A stretch of DNA of 64,000 nucleotides from Geodermatophilaceae bacterium URHB0062 (GCA_000620185.1 JHVO01000016.1:62001-126000), one strand, 5' to 3'. Positions 35,921 through 44,317 are shown, numbered from the stretch's first letter. Notes: generated by a model from the sequence alone, not told the origin. Numbers and translations: made by a program.

Positions 35921-37219
35921 TCACCTCGAGAAGAGCGCCCGCCCCCACCAGTCGTCGGCCCCGCGGATCCCCGGCGGGCAGGCGAACACGGCCGAGGAGG
36001 TGTGCCGGATGTACTCGTTCATCGCGTCCGCACGCAGGTTGCGCTGCACCTGCACGAAGCCGGTGGCCGGATCGCGCTGGTAGGCGATGAAGAACAGCCC
36101 CGCGTCCAGCCGACCCAGGCCGTCCGAGCCGTCGACGAAGCTGTACCCGCGGCGCAGGATCGCCGTCCCGGCGTTGGTCGGGTTGGCCAGGAAGACGTGC
36201 GACGTCTCCGGGACGGCGAACTCGCCGTCGACCTGCTTGGTGAAGTCGACCGGGTCGAACTCGCCGTGCTGGCCCCGCGGCGCGCCGGTGCCCTTGGTGC
36301 GGCCGATGGTCCGCTCCTGCTCGTCGAGCGAGGCCGTGTCCCAGGACTCGATCAGCATCCGGATCCGGCGGGTGACCAGGTACGAGCCGCCCGCGAGCCA
36401 GTCGCCGCCGGGATCCCCGTCGGCGACCCAGACGAACCGGTCGAGGGCGGAGTCGCTCTCGGCCTTGAGGTTGTTCGTGCCGTCCTTGAAGCCGAAGAGG
36501 TTGCGCGGAGTCGCCTGGCCCGTGCTGGTGGAGGACGTACGGCCGAACCCGAGCTGCGACCACCGCACGCTCACGACGCCCGCGCCCAGCCGCACCAGGT
36601 TGCGCACGGCGTGCACCGCCACCTGCGGGTCGTTCGCGCAGGCCTGGATGCACAGGTCGCCGCCGCTGATCGCCGGCTCGATCGCGTCACCGGGGAACGA
36701 CGGCAGCTCGGCCAGCGGCTTCGGACGCCGGGACGCGAGACCGAAGCGGTCGGCGCCGTCGGCCGTGGTGAACAGGGTCGGCCCGAAGCCGACGGTGAGG
36801 GTCAGGCCGGACGGCGCCAGGCCCAGCGCCTCTCCCGTGTCGTCCGGCGGCGCGTAGGGCGACCCCGCAACCGCACCGACCGGCCCGGCGTCGCGGCCGG
36901 CGGTCATCCGGCGGGCAGCCGCCGTCCAGGCCTTCAGCATCCCGACGAGCTCCGCACGGTCGTCGGTGATGACGTCGAAGGCGACGAAGTGCAGCCGGTC
37001 CTGGGCGGGGGTGACGATGCCGGCCTGGTGGGCGCCGACGAACGGAACCGCGTCGGTGGCGCCGGCGGCGGTCGCCAGGTCGGGCGCGGTGGCCCGGCCG
37101 ATCGCCCCGCCGGCCGTCCCCGCGGCCAGGGCGCCGGCGGTACCGGCGCCGAGCAGTCCGAACAGCCGCCGCCGGGACAGGCCGGCCGGCCGGTGCGGGG
37201 AGTCGGGGCGCTCCGTCAT
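35921..37219 (-). CDS. efeB: EfeB, Dyp-type haem peroxidase, Tat substrate
   Basis: 432 residues. A Tat signal (SRRRLFGLLGAGTAGALAAG) is at about 15-34. The DyP hallmark GFKDGTNN lies near residue 220, with a distal Asp/Arg region and the proximal His in ETSHVFL near residue 343. In EfeUOB it oxidises ferrous iron or acts on haem outside the membrane to supply the EfeU permease. The ATG overlaps the efeO stop by 4 bp. Confidence 0.95.
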   Translation of the reverse strand: MTERPDSPHRPAGLSRRRLFGLLGAGTAGALAAGTAGGAIGRATAPDLATAAGATDAVPFVGAHQAGIVTPAQDRLHFVAFDVITDDRAELVGMLKAWTAAARRMTAGRDAGPVGAVAGSPYAPPDDTGEALGLAPSGLTLTVGFGPTLFTTADGADRFGLASRRPKPLAELPSFPGDAIEPAISGGDLCIQACANDPQVAVHAVRNLVRLGAGVVSVRWSQLGFGRTSSTSTGQATPRNLFGFKDGTNNLKAESDSALDRFVWVADGDPGGDWLAGGSYLVTRRIRMLIESWDTASLDEQERTIGRTKGTGAPRGQHGEFDPVDFTKQVDGEFAVPETSHVFLANPTNAGTAILRRGYSFVDGSDGLGRLDAGLFFIAYQRDPATGFVQVQRNLRADAMNEYIRHTSSAVFACPPGIRGADDWWGRALFSR

Positions 37220-38358
37220 CGGCCGGCGACGACCGCCGCGACCCGGCTGACCGACTCGGTGAGCGCGGTGATCGCGTCGCTCAGGCCCCGCAGCTGCTCG
37301 TCGGTGAGCCGCTCGTGCAGCATCCAGCCGTCGCCGTCGCGGTACTGCTCCAGCTCCGCCTCGGTCGAGGCGAAGCGGTCGTCGATCTCGGCGACCAGGT
37401 CGGGGTCGGCGTCCTGCAGGTAGGGACGCAGCGCCTGGACGGCGGCCTGCGAGCCCTCGAGGTTGGCCGCGAAGTCCCACAGGTCGGTGTGCGAGTAGCG
37501 CTCCTCCTCGCCGGTGATCTTCCCGGTGGCCACCTCGTCGAGCAGTGCCTTGGCGCCGTTGGCCAGCTGCAGCGGAGCGAGGGTGGTGTCGTCGGCACGC
37601 GCGACGATCTCCTCGACGTCGGTCAGCAGCCGGTCGGCGATCGGCCCCATGTCCGAGACGTCCCCGGTCTCCCAGAGCACCTGCTCGATGCGGTGGAAGC
37701 CGGTGAACTCCTCGCCTTCGGCCTGGTCGCCGTCGCGGCCGTCGATCTTCGGGTCGAGGTCGCCGAAGCTCTCGGCGACGGGCTCGATCCGCTCCCAGTA
37801 GCCGCGGGCCACCGGATACAGGGCCTTGGCACCCTCGACGTCGCCGCCCTTCACGGCCTGGACGAACGCCGTCGTCCGGTCGATGAGCGCGGCCGTCTGG
37901 CTGCGCACGTAGCGCTGGTAGTCCGTGGCCGCCCGGGCGAGCGACTCGTCCTCCGACAGCGAGGCGGCCTTCCCGGTGACGGTGAGGGTGCTGCGGATGC
38001 CGTCGCCGACCATGCCGGGCTTGCAGGTGGCCTCGTACTCGCCGGCGGGGAGCTCGACCAGCAGGTCGCGGCTGAGCCCCGGAGCGATGTTCTCGACCTC
38101 GGCCATCACGCGGTCGCCCTCGGCGTACACGTAGAACTCGGTGACCTTGCCGCCGGAGTTGGTCACCTCGAAGCTGTACCGGCCGGCCGCGAGCTCGGTC
38201 TCGCCGACGTCGCAGGAGTCGTCCTTCGCGGTGACCGTGATGCTGCCGTCGGCACCGGTCGTCGTCCCGCCCGTCCCACTCCCTCCGCAAGCGGCCGCGG
38301 TCAGCGCGGTGAGCGCCAGTGCGGGGAGGAGGGCGAGCCGGTGGTCACGCAGCGACAT
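37216..38358 (-). CDS. efeO: EfeO, iron-uptake lipoprotein with cupredoxin and M75 domains
   Basis: 380 residues. A lipoprotein signal ends at TAAACGG (Cys about 24). A cupredoxin-like domain (about 38-130, ending near EYEATCKPGM) precedes the imelysin/M75-like helical domain (about 140-375), with the HxxE metal motif in GFHRIEQVLW. It binds iron and/or copper and passes iron to EfeU. It overlaps efeU by 14 bp and efeB by 4 bp, consistent with a single efeUOB transcript. Confidence 0.94.
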   Translation of the reverse strand: MSLRDHRLALLPALALTALTAAACGGSGTGGTTTGADGSITVTAKDDSCDVGETELAAGRYSFEVTNSGGKVTEFYVYAEGDRVMAEVENIAPGLSRDLLVELPAGEYEATCKPGMVGDGIRSTLTVTGKAASLSEDESLARAATDYQRYVRSQTAALIDRTTAFVQAVKGGDVEGAKALYPVARGYWERIEPVAESFGDLDPKIDGRDGDQAEGEEFTGFHRIEQVLWETGDVSDMGPIADRLLTDVEEIVARADDTTLAPLQLANGAKALLDEVATGKITGEEERYSHTDLWDFAANLEGSQAAVQALRPYLQDADPDLVAEIDDRFASTEAELEQYRDGDGWMLHERLTDEQLRGLSDAITALTESVSRVAAVVAGR

Positions 38359-39232
38359 GCGAGGGGTTCTCCGGGTTCGGGGAGGCGCCGGCGGCCGGCC
38401 GGGACGCGGGGACCGACCGGGCGGCCGGCCAGAGGAACGCCACCAGGACCGGGACGAGGTAGGCGACGTAGGCGACCATCTCCAGCACGCTGGGCGTGGC
38501 GGTGATGTTGAACATCCCGGCGATGGCGGCGCCGTACCAGCTGTTCGGGTCCAGCACGCCGGAGATGTCGAAGGCCAGGGAGTCCAGGCCCGGCAGGGCG
38601 CCGGCCTCCTGGAAGTCGTGGATGCCGTACTTGAGGATGCCCGCCGCCACGAACACCAGGAGCACACCGCTGACGGTGAAGAACCTCGTCAGGTTGATGC
38701 GCAGGGCACCCGCGTACAGCGCCGCCCCGATGACCACCGAGCTGAGGACCCCGAGGGAGATGGCGATCAGCGGGGTCGCGGTCGAGGTGGCGCCCTGGGC
38801 GGCGGCGTAGAAGAGCAGCGCCGTCTCCAGCCCCTCGCGGATGACGGAGACGAACGCGATGCCGGCCACCGCGAGCGTGCCGACGCCGAGCGCCGACTCC
38901 AGCTTTCCGGTGAGCTCCCCCTTGAGGCGGCGGGCCGTCCGGCGCATCCAGAAGATCATCCAGGTGACCAGCACGACCGCGAGCACCGACGTGATCGCCT
39001 CGAACAGCTCCCGGGAGCGGAAGTCGGCCAGCAGCGACGTCTCGGTGTAGGTCAGCAGGGCACCGAACAACACCGACGCGGCGACGGCGGCCACGACCCC
39101 GGCCCACAGCGGAACCAGACGGCCGCGCCGACCGGACTTCACCAGGTAGGCGACGAGGATGCTGACCACCAGCGTCGCCTCGAGGCCCTCACGGAGACCG
39201 ATCAGGTAACTGGCGAGGAAGGCCTGACCCAT
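38345..39232 (-). CDS. efeU: EfeU, FTR1-family iron permease
   Basis: 295 residues with seven predicted membrane helices. Both REGLE iron-binding motifs are present: LREGLEATLVV near residue 14 and IREGLETALLF near residue 131. It moves iron inward, coupled to EfeO and EfeB. It is the first gene of the operon. An IdeR/DtxR-like box 49 bp upstream implies repression when iron is sufficient. Confidence 0.95.
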   Translation of the reverse strand: MGQAFLASYLIGLREGLEATLVVSILVAYLVKSGRRGRLVPLWAGVVAAVAASVLFGALLTYTETSLLADFRSRELFEAITSVLAVVLVTWMIFWMRRTARRLKGELTGKLESALGVGTLAVAGIAFVSVIREGLETALLFYAAAQGATSTATPLIAISLGVLSSVVIGAALYAGALRINLTRFFTVSGVLLVFVAAGILKYGIHDFQEAGALPGLDSLAFDISGVLDPNSWYGAAIAGMFNITATPSVLEMVAYVAYLVPVLVAFLWPAARSVPASRPAAGASPNPENPSHVAA

Positions 39233-39280
39233 GACGGAACCCGATCTGCGAAGCGACGACCCTCGGCCGATCGACCAAGG

Positions 39281-39299
39281 GAAGGCTCACCTTACCTGA
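39281..39299. promoter_or_regulatory. IdeR/DtxR-like iron box upstream of efeU
   Basis: GAAGGCTCACCTTACCTGA; on the minus strand it reads TCAGGTAAGGTGAGCCTTC. It matches about 12 of 19 positions of the IdeR consensus, including both core AGGT and CCT half-sites. The position, 49 bp upstream of the efeU start, fits a repressor site. Confidence 0.75.
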
Positions 39300-39400
39300 G
39301 CGCCCGCGCGTCCCAGCCGCTCGGCCGCCTGTCGGGGCCGTGACAAGGTGACGGGCACAAGGGCGGGGACCGACGAACCGACCGGAGAGGCAGGACGACG

Positions 39401-40177
39401 ATGTCCGACACCGTGACCAGGGACGACGCCGGCGGGGTCGCCACCCTCACCCTGCAGCGGCCGGGGCTGTCCTCGGCACTGCGCCGCGACCTGCTGGCCG
39501 CCGTCGGTGAGGTGGCCGCCGACGACTCCGTACGCGCCGTCCTGCTCACCGGCACGGGGCGCGCCTTCTGCGTCGGCCAGGACCTCGCCGAGCACGTCGA
39601 GTCGCTGCGCGGCAACGCCGCGACCTCGCTCTCGGTGGTCGAGGAGGAGTACAACCCGCTGATCCTGACGCTGGCCGCCCTGCACGTCCCGGTGGTCGTC
39701 GCGATCAACGGCGCCTGCGCCGGGGCCGGCCTGGGCATCGCGCTGGCCGGCGACCTGCGCATCGCGGCGGCCGGGGCCAAGCTGACCACCGCGTTCACGG
39801 GCATCGGCCTGTCCAGCGACTCTGCACTGGCCGCCCGGCTGGTGCACTGCGTCGGGGTCTCGCGAGCCACACAGCTCCTGCTGCTGCCGGAGCCGTTCCT
39901 CGCCGAGACCGCCGCCGAGTGGGGGCTGGTGCACCGCGTCGTCCCGCCGGAGCAGGTGCTGCCCGAAGCGCAGGCGCTCGCGGCCCGGCTCGCTGCCGGA
40001 CCGACCGCCTCCTACCGCGCGGTGAAGACGGTGCTGGCCACGGCGGCCACGGACTCGCTGGAGGAGACGCTCGCGCTGGAGGCGCGGCTGCAGACGGCGC
40101 TGGGGCAGACCGCCGACCACCGGGAGGCCGTGGAGGCCTTCCTCGCCAAGCGCGCGCCGGAGTTCACCGGCCGGTAA
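39401..40177 (+). CDS. Enoyl-CoA hydratase/isomerase (PaaG-like)
   Basis: Crotonase fold, 258 residues. Oxyanion-hole regions are GRAFCVGQDL (about 50-59) and INGACAGAGLGIAL (about 104-117). At the position of the catalytic acid it has IGLSSDSALAARL, an Asp as in PaaG-type isomerases rather than the Glu of classical hydratases. It could act in phenylacetate or other acyl-CoA catabolism. No paa genes adjoin it. Repeat hairpins follow the stop. Confidence 0.87.
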   Translation: MSDTVTRDDAGGVATLTLQRPGLSSALRRDLLAAVGEVAADDSVRAVLLTGTGRAFCVGQDLAEHVESLRGNAATSLSVVEEEYNPLILTLAALHVPVVVAINGACAGAGLGIALAGDLRIAAAGAKLTTAFTGIGLSSDSALAARLVHCVGVSRATQLLLLPEPFLAETAAEWGLVHRVVPPEQVLPEAQALAARLAAGPTASYRAVKTVLATAATDSLEETLALEARLQTALGQTADHREAVEAFLAKRAPEFTGR

Positions 40178-40215
40178 CGGGCCCGCTGCTCCCCACCGAG
40201 CTCGTCGGCTGGAAC

Positions 40216-40266
40216 GGCCCCGTGCAGGGGGTCGCGCGCCTGCGAGTGGCGGGGAGCAGGGGGTCC
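40216..40266 (+). repeat. Hairpin repeat, copy C
   Basis: Arms GGCCCCGTGC (40216-40225) and GCAGGGGGTCC (40256-40266) pair with one G-G mismatch and one bulge. The core GCGCGCCTGCGAGTGGCGGGG is diverged by a few bases. The tail is TTCA. It begins 39 bp past the enoyl-CoA hydratase stop. Confidence 0.65.
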
Positions 40267-40270
40267 TTCA

Positions 40271-40307
40271 CCTGTCGTCGGGGCGAGGTCCCCCACCCGG
40301 CGACAGG
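40271..40307. repeat. Unrelated-arm hairpin between copies C and D
   Basis: CCTGTCGTCGG and CCGGCGACAGG pair over 11 positions with one wobble around a 15-nt loop. It lacks the conserved core but stands between two copies of the repeat, so three hairpins follow one another in 155 bp. Confidence 0.55.
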
Positions 40308-40315
40308 GCGTTCAC

Positions 40316-40370
40316 GGCCTCGCTGCAGGGTCCCGCCGCGAGCCTGCGAGCGGTGGGGGGCAGCGAGGTC
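40316..40370 (+). repeat. Hairpin repeat, copy D
   Basis: Arms GGCCTCGCTGC (40316-40326) and GCAGCGAGGTC (40360-40370) pair over 11 positions with one wobble. The core (GGGTCCCGCCGCGAGCCTGC and onward) is identical to copy B except for one base in the GAGTGG/GAGCGG word. The tail CTTCAA contains the stop codon of the minus-strand small gene. Confidence 0.75.
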
Positions 40371-40372
40371 CT

Positions 40373-40603
40373 TCAACAGCGCGTGAGGACGGCGCAGGCG
40401 GGGCAGACGTCGCGGGCGGCGAGGGGCCACCGCTCGTCGGTCGTGACACGGGCGAGGGCGCCGCAGACGGTGAGCTCGCACGCGCCGTCGAGCTCGCACT
40501 CCGAGCGGTGCAGCTCGACCGCGTGCCACAGGGCCACCGTGGGGCCGTGGGCGCGACTGCGCGCGGCGACGAAGGCGGTGGGGGTCAGCGTCTGCGCGGT
40601 CAT
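40373..40603 (-). CDS. Small cysteine-rich hypothetical protein
   Basis: 76 residues. It has six cysteines: ECELDGACELTVC in the middle and VCPACAVLTRC at the C-terminus. The spacing suggests a metal-binding (zinc or iron-sulfur) knuckle, but no family was recognised and it lacks the WhiB signature. ATG 40603 is used. The stop codon lies in the tail of hairpin repeat copy D. It is divergent from the metallo-beta-lactamase-fold gene. Confidence 0.55.
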   Translation of the reverse strand: MTAQTLTPTAFVAARSRAHGPTVALWHAVELHRSECELDGACELTVCGALARVTTDERWPLAARDVCPACAVLTRC

Positions 40604-40721
40604 GCAACGGAAGTCGGCAGGGAAGACCCGCCGCGTTACGGGCGGAGCCGCTCGGATCCCCCCGAAGAGGGAGCCGGGCCGGACCTGCGGCCACGGGGCC
40701 GTCGGGGGCAGGATGCCGGTC

Positions 40722-41360
40722 ATGGAGCTTCTCAAGCACGGTCACGCCTGCGTGGTACTGCGCGACGGCGAACGCCGGCTGGTCATCGACCCCGGGGGGT
40801 TCACCGACCCGGCGGCCATGGATGGCGCCGACGCGGTCCTGATCACGCACGAGCACGCCGATCACTTCGAACCACAGCGGATCCGGGCGGCCCTGGACAG
40901 CGACCCGGCGCTGGAGGTCTGGACCAACAAGTCGGTGGCTGCCCAGCTCGAGGGGCTGGGCGAGCGGGTGCGCGTGGTGGGCCACGGCGACGCGGTGACC
41001 ATCGCCGGGTTCGACGTGCACGTCTACGGCGAGCTGCACGCGGAGATCCACCCGGAGATCCCGAGGATCGCGAACGTGGGCTTCCTGGTCGGCGGGCAGG
41101 TGTTCCACCCCGGCGACGCGCTGACCGTGCCGGACGAGCCGGTGGCCACGCTGCTGGTCCCGATGCACGCGCCCTGGTCGCGGACGGCCGACGTCATCGA
41201 CTACGTGCGGGCGGTGGACGCCGACCAGGCGTTCGCCGTGCACGACGGACTGCTCAACGACACCGGCCTCGGTGTCGTCGGGGGCTTGCTCGGGGAGCGC
41301 GGTCCGGGCACGCCGACGCCGTTCTCCCGCCTGGCCCCGGGGGACACGGCCGAGCTCTAG
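40722..41360 (+). CDS. Metallo-beta-lactamase fold metal-dependent hydrolase (UlaG-like)
   Basis: 212 residues. The motif THEHADH (about 43-49) supplies the HxHxDH metal ligands. Other metal ligands are less clear: H in ELHAEIH and D in FHPGDAL. It resembles short MBL-fold hydrolases of the UPF0173/UlaG type. ATG 40722 is chosen; an in-frame ATG at 40713 overlaps the ribosome-binding region. Substrate unknown. Confidence 0.85.
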   Translation: MELLKHGHACVVLRDGERRLVIDPGGFTDPAAMDGADAVLITHEHADHFEPQRIRAALDSDPALEVWTNKSVAAQLEGLGERVRVVGHGDAVTIAGFDVHVYGELHAEIHPEIPRIANVGFLVGGQVFHPGDALTVPDEPVATLLVPMHAPWSRTADVIDYVRAVDADQAFAVHDGLLNDTGLGVVGGLLGERGPGTPTPFSRLAPGDTAEL

Positions 41361-41387
41361 GCGCGGCCGGGTCCCCCGGGGAACGGG

Positions 41388-41663
41388 TCAGCGGATGGCG
41401 CCGCGGCGACCGCCGGAGACACCCTCCGCCACGCCGATGAGCAGCACGGCGGCGATGACGGCGATGACGAAGCCGATGAAGTTCAGCTCGAAGATGCCGG
41501 TGTTCTTGTTGAACAGGTGGCCGATCAGGCCGCCGATGATGGCGCCCACGACGCCCAGGACGAGGGTCGCGACGACGCTCAGGTTCTGCCGGCCGGGCTT
41601 GATGAGCCGGGCGAGCGCCCCGATGATCAGGCCGACCACGATGAGGCCGAGAATCTGGAACAC
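41388..41663 (-). CDS. GlsB/YeaQ/YmgE family transglycosylase-associated membrane protein
   Basis: 91 residues with three hydrophobic segments: FQILGLIVVGLIIGALARLI, VVATLVLGVVGAIIGGLIG and FIGFVIAVIAAVLLIGVAEG. The family (Pfam Transgly_assoc) is often stress induced and its function is unclear. GTG 41663 is preceded by AAGGAGAA. It is convergent with the MBL-fold gene. Confidence 0.88.
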   Translation of the reverse strand: MFQILGLIVVGLIIGALARLIKPGRQNLSVVATLVLGVVGAIIGGLIGHLFNKNTGIFELNFIGFVIAVIAAVLLIGVAEGVSGGRRGAIR

Positions 41664-41801
41664 AGGGTTCTCCTTCGATCGACCGGCGTACGTGATCCCG
41701 ACATGGTGCCGGGTGCGCCGCCGGTGCACGAGAGGTTTCCGTACCCCCCGAGACGATCACTGATGCACGGTTCGCCCGATCAGGGCAGCCGGACCGGCTG
41801 A

Positions 41802-42260
41802 TCAGCCCGCCCGGGCGGCCAACTCGATGTGCTCCGGCACCTTCTCGAGCTCGGCGTCCAGGGTCTGCCGCACGAGCCGCTGCCGCGCCCGGGCCTGCAG
41901 CCGCCCGGCCAGCCGGTTGCCGCCGCGGGGCTCGCAGCCGACGGCCATCGTGACGCGCGTCCCTCCGTCGTCGGCGTCCTCGAGTTCGATGCGCGTCGTC
42001 CAGACCTCGGCCGGGAGGTCGAGGCGGGTGGCGACCAGACGCCGGGGCCGCCACTCGACGATCTCGCCGCGCGCCGCCTCGGGTCCGGGGTCGCGGCCGT
42101 CGAGGCGGCCGGGCACGCAGACGAACGTCGTCCCGGCTCCCCTCCCCTGCACCACGTAGGAGACGTCGCAGACGGCGCAGTACGGGCTGAGGACGGCGAG
42201 GGCCTGCCAGACCTCGCGCCGACCCTGCGGGACCTCGCGGACGCCGGTCTCGATCGGCAC
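41802..42260 (-). CDS. SRPBCC family protein
   Basis: 152 residues with the START/polyketide-cyclase-like helix-grip fold: REVPQGRREVWQAL at the start, a central beta region (EIVEWRPRRLVATRLDLPAEVWTTRIELED) and a C-terminal helix (ARQRLVRQTLDAELEKVPEHIELAA). These proteins bind hydrophobic ligands. It starts 1 bp after the gntR stop, so it is the second gene of a gntR-SRPBCC unit. Confidence 0.8.
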   Translation of the reverse strand: MPIETGVREVPQGRREVWQALAVLSPYCAVCDVSYVVQGRGAGTTFVCVPGRLDGRDPGPEAARGEIVEWRPRRLVATRLDLPAEVWTTRIELEDADDGGTRVTMAVGCEPRGGNRLAGRLQARARQRLVRQTLDAELEKVPEHIELAARAG

Positions 42261-42261
42261 G

Positions 42262-43002
42262 TCAGCGGCCGCCGACCGAGACCTCGAACTCGACCTGGCT
42301 GACGTCCGGCCGCAGCCGCGAGAAGCTGTGCACGAGGGGATGCCCCCCGGTGTCGCGGACCGTGGTCCGGACGACGAGGAGCGGCGATCCCGCGACGACC
42401 CGCAGCAGGTCGGCCTCGTCGGGGGCCGCCGTGCCGACGTCGACGACGATCCGGGCGTGCGCCAGGTCGGCGCCGTACTCGCGGCGCAGGTACTCGTAGA
42501 GCGACCCTTCGCTGAAGTCCTGCTCCGCGGCCTTGGGATACAGCGATGCGGGCAGGAAGCTGTGGGCGACGTGGTTCGGCAGGCCGTCGACCGTGCGCAG
42601 CCGCTCGAGCTCGACGACGTCGGCCGCCCCGTCCAGGGAGAGCTCCACCGCGACGGCCGCGGGCGCCGGGACGATCCGCTGCGTGAGCACCTTGGTGCCC
42701 ACTTGGGCGCCCTGCTCGGTCATCACCGAGCTCCAGCCGGCGATGCGGTGGACGAAGCTCTCGCGGTACTCGTGGCGGATGGCCGGCCGCGACACGTACG
42801 TGCCCCGGCCCTGCTCGCGGACGAGGTGGCCGTCGGCGACCAGTCCGTCCACCGCCCGGCGGAGCGTGATGCGGCTGACCCCGTACTCGGCGCAGAGCTG
42901 GGGCTCCGGCGGGAGCAGGGTGTGCTCCGGAAGAGCGGCCACCCGTCGGCGAAGATGCTCGCGCACCGAGAGGTACTTCGGTCCGGACACGGGGCTGACC
43001 AC
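42262..43002 (-). CDS. GntR/HutC-family transcriptional regulator (UTRA)
   Basis: 246 residues. A winged helix-turn-helix covers about 5-72 (LPPEPQLCAEYGVSRITLRR, HLVREQGRGTYVSRP), followed by a UTRA effector domain. It probably senses a sugar phosphate or related metabolite. It is divergent from pfkA. Two copies of GGACGTCATGWCGTATG lie in the 154-bp gap between them, so autoregulation and control of pfkA are likely. Confidence 0.9.
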   Translation of the reverse strand: MVSPVSGPKYLSVREHLRRRVAALPEHTLLPPEPQLCAEYGVSRITLRRAVDGLVADGHLVREQGRGTYVSRPAIRHEYRESFVHRIAGWSSVMTEQGAQVGTKVLTQRIVPAPAAVAVELSLDGAADVVELERLRTVDGLPNHVAHSFLPASLYPKAAEQDFSEGSLYEYLRREYGADLAHARIVVDVGTAAPDEADLLRVVAGSPLLVVRTTVRDTGGHPLVHSFSRLRPDVSQVEFEVSVGGR

Positions 43003-43032
43003 GGCTCAAAGGTACGGGATCGCAAGACGTCT

Positions 43033-43126
43033 GGACGTCATGTCGTATGAGACGTCCCTCGTGAGGTGCGTCCCTTTCCCCCCGGACACGCCGATAGGCG
43101 AGAACGTCAGGACGTCATGACGTATG
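43033..43126. promoter_or_regulatory. Duplicated operator-like sites in the gntR-pfkA gap
   Basis: GGACGTCATGTCGTATG at 43033-43049 and GGACGTCATGACGTATG at 43110-43126, 77 bp apart, differ by one base. The second includes the perfect palindrome ACGTCATGACGT. The second site ends 30 bp before the pfkA start and the first begins 31 bp upstream of the gntR start, close to each promoter. Confidence 0.6.
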
Positions 43127-43156
43127 GTCGGGCTTCGTCCATCGAAGGAGCAGCCG

Positions 43157-44185
43157 GTGCGTCTCGGTGTCCTCACCGGCGGGGGCGACTGCCCCGGCCT
43201 GAACGCTGTCATCCGGTCCGTCGTCCGCACGGCCGCCACCCATTACGGGAGCGAGGTCGTCGGCTTCCGCGACGGCTGGCGGGGCCTGCTGGAGGACCGC
43301 ACCACGCCGCTGGACATCGCGGCCGTCGACGGCCTGCTGACCCGCGGCGGAACGACGCTGGGCTCCGCCCGCGTCGCTCCCCAGCGCCTGCACGACGGCC
43401 TGCCGCAGATGAAGAGCGTGCTCGCGACCCACGGGATCGACGCCCTCATCCCGATCGGCGGCGAGGGGACGCTGACCGCGGCCCACCTGCTGTCGGAGGC
43501 CGGCGTCCCGGTCGTCGGCATCCCGAAGACCATCGACAACGACATCGACGAGACCGACCTGACCTTCGGGTTCGACACCGCGGTCAGCATCGCGACCGAG
43601 ATGATCGACCGGCTGCACACGACCGCCGAGTCGCACCAGCGGGTGCTGCTCGTCGAGGTCATGGGCCGGCACGCCGGCTGGATCGCCCTGCACGCCGGGC
43701 TGGCCTCGGGTGCCCACATCACCCTGGTCCCCGAGGAGCCCTTCGACGTCGAGGAGGTCTGCCGGCTGGTGAGCGCCCGCTTCGAACGCGGCGACTCCCA
43801 CGTCATCGGCGTCGTCGCCGAGGGTGCCACCCCGCGGCCGGGCTCGATGCCGCTGAGGGACGGCGGTGTCGACGAGTACGGGCACCGCCGGTTCACCGGG
43901 GTCGCCCAGCAGCTCGGCGAGGAGCTCGAGCGGCGCACGGGCAAGGAGGTGCGCACCACGGTGCTGGGCCACGTCCAGCGCGGCGGCACGCCGACGTCGT
44001 TCGACCGGGTGCTGGCCACCCGCTTCGGCCTGCACGCGACGATCGCCGCGCACAAGGGTGACCACGGGCAGATGGTCGCGCTGCGCGGCACCGAGATCGA
44101 ACTGGTCCCGCTCGCCCGCGCGGTCTCGCGCCTGAAGACGGTCACCCCCTCCCGGCTGGCCGAGACGGGCGCCTTCACCGGCTGA
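43157..44185 (+). CDS. pfkA: 6-phosphofructokinase, group III
   Basis: 342 residues; phosphorylates fructose 6-phosphate in glycolysis. GGGDCPGLNAVIR lies at the nucleotide end, GGEGTL carries Gly at the position that favours ATP, and PKTIDNDIDETD carries Lys at the position where classic ATP enzymes have Gly. This combination is typical of actinobacterial group III enzymes that still use ATP. Substrate-binding GRHAGW and HVQRGG are present. GTG 43157 follows AAGGAG. It is under the duplicated operators shared with gntR. Confidence 0.94.
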   Translation: MRLGVLTGGGDCPGLNAVIRSVVRTAATHYGSEVVGFRDGWRGLLEDRTTPLDIAAVDGLLTRGGTTLGSARVAPQRLHDGLPQMKSVLATHGIDALIPIGGEGTLTAAHLLSEAGVPVVGIPKTIDNDIDETDLTFGFDTAVSIATEMIDRLHTTAESHQRVLLVEVMGRHAGWIALHAGLASGAHITLVPEEPFDVEEVCRLVSARFERGDSHVIGVVAEGATPRPGSMPLRDGGVDEYGHRRFTGVAQQLGEELERRTGKEVRTTVLGHVQRGGTPTSFDRVLATRFGLHATIAAHKGDHGQMVALRGTEIELVPLARAVSRLKTVTPSRLAETGAFTG

Positions 44186-44317
44186 CCCGCCGACCAGGGA
44201 CCAACGACCCGAGTAGATCGCACACAACGGGGTAGGCGGTCGGGCCGCAGGGCCACGTTCGGCTGTCGCCGAGTGTTGTGGCTGGTCAGCGGAGTGTTCG
44301 GGGCGGAGGATCATCGG

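Noticed and set aside
41664-41801. A stress sigma promoter (GGAAAC and GGGTAC boxes) upstream of the GlsB-like gene
   Set aside because: The boxes are in the wrong order or spacing for SigB/SigH or ECF promoters.
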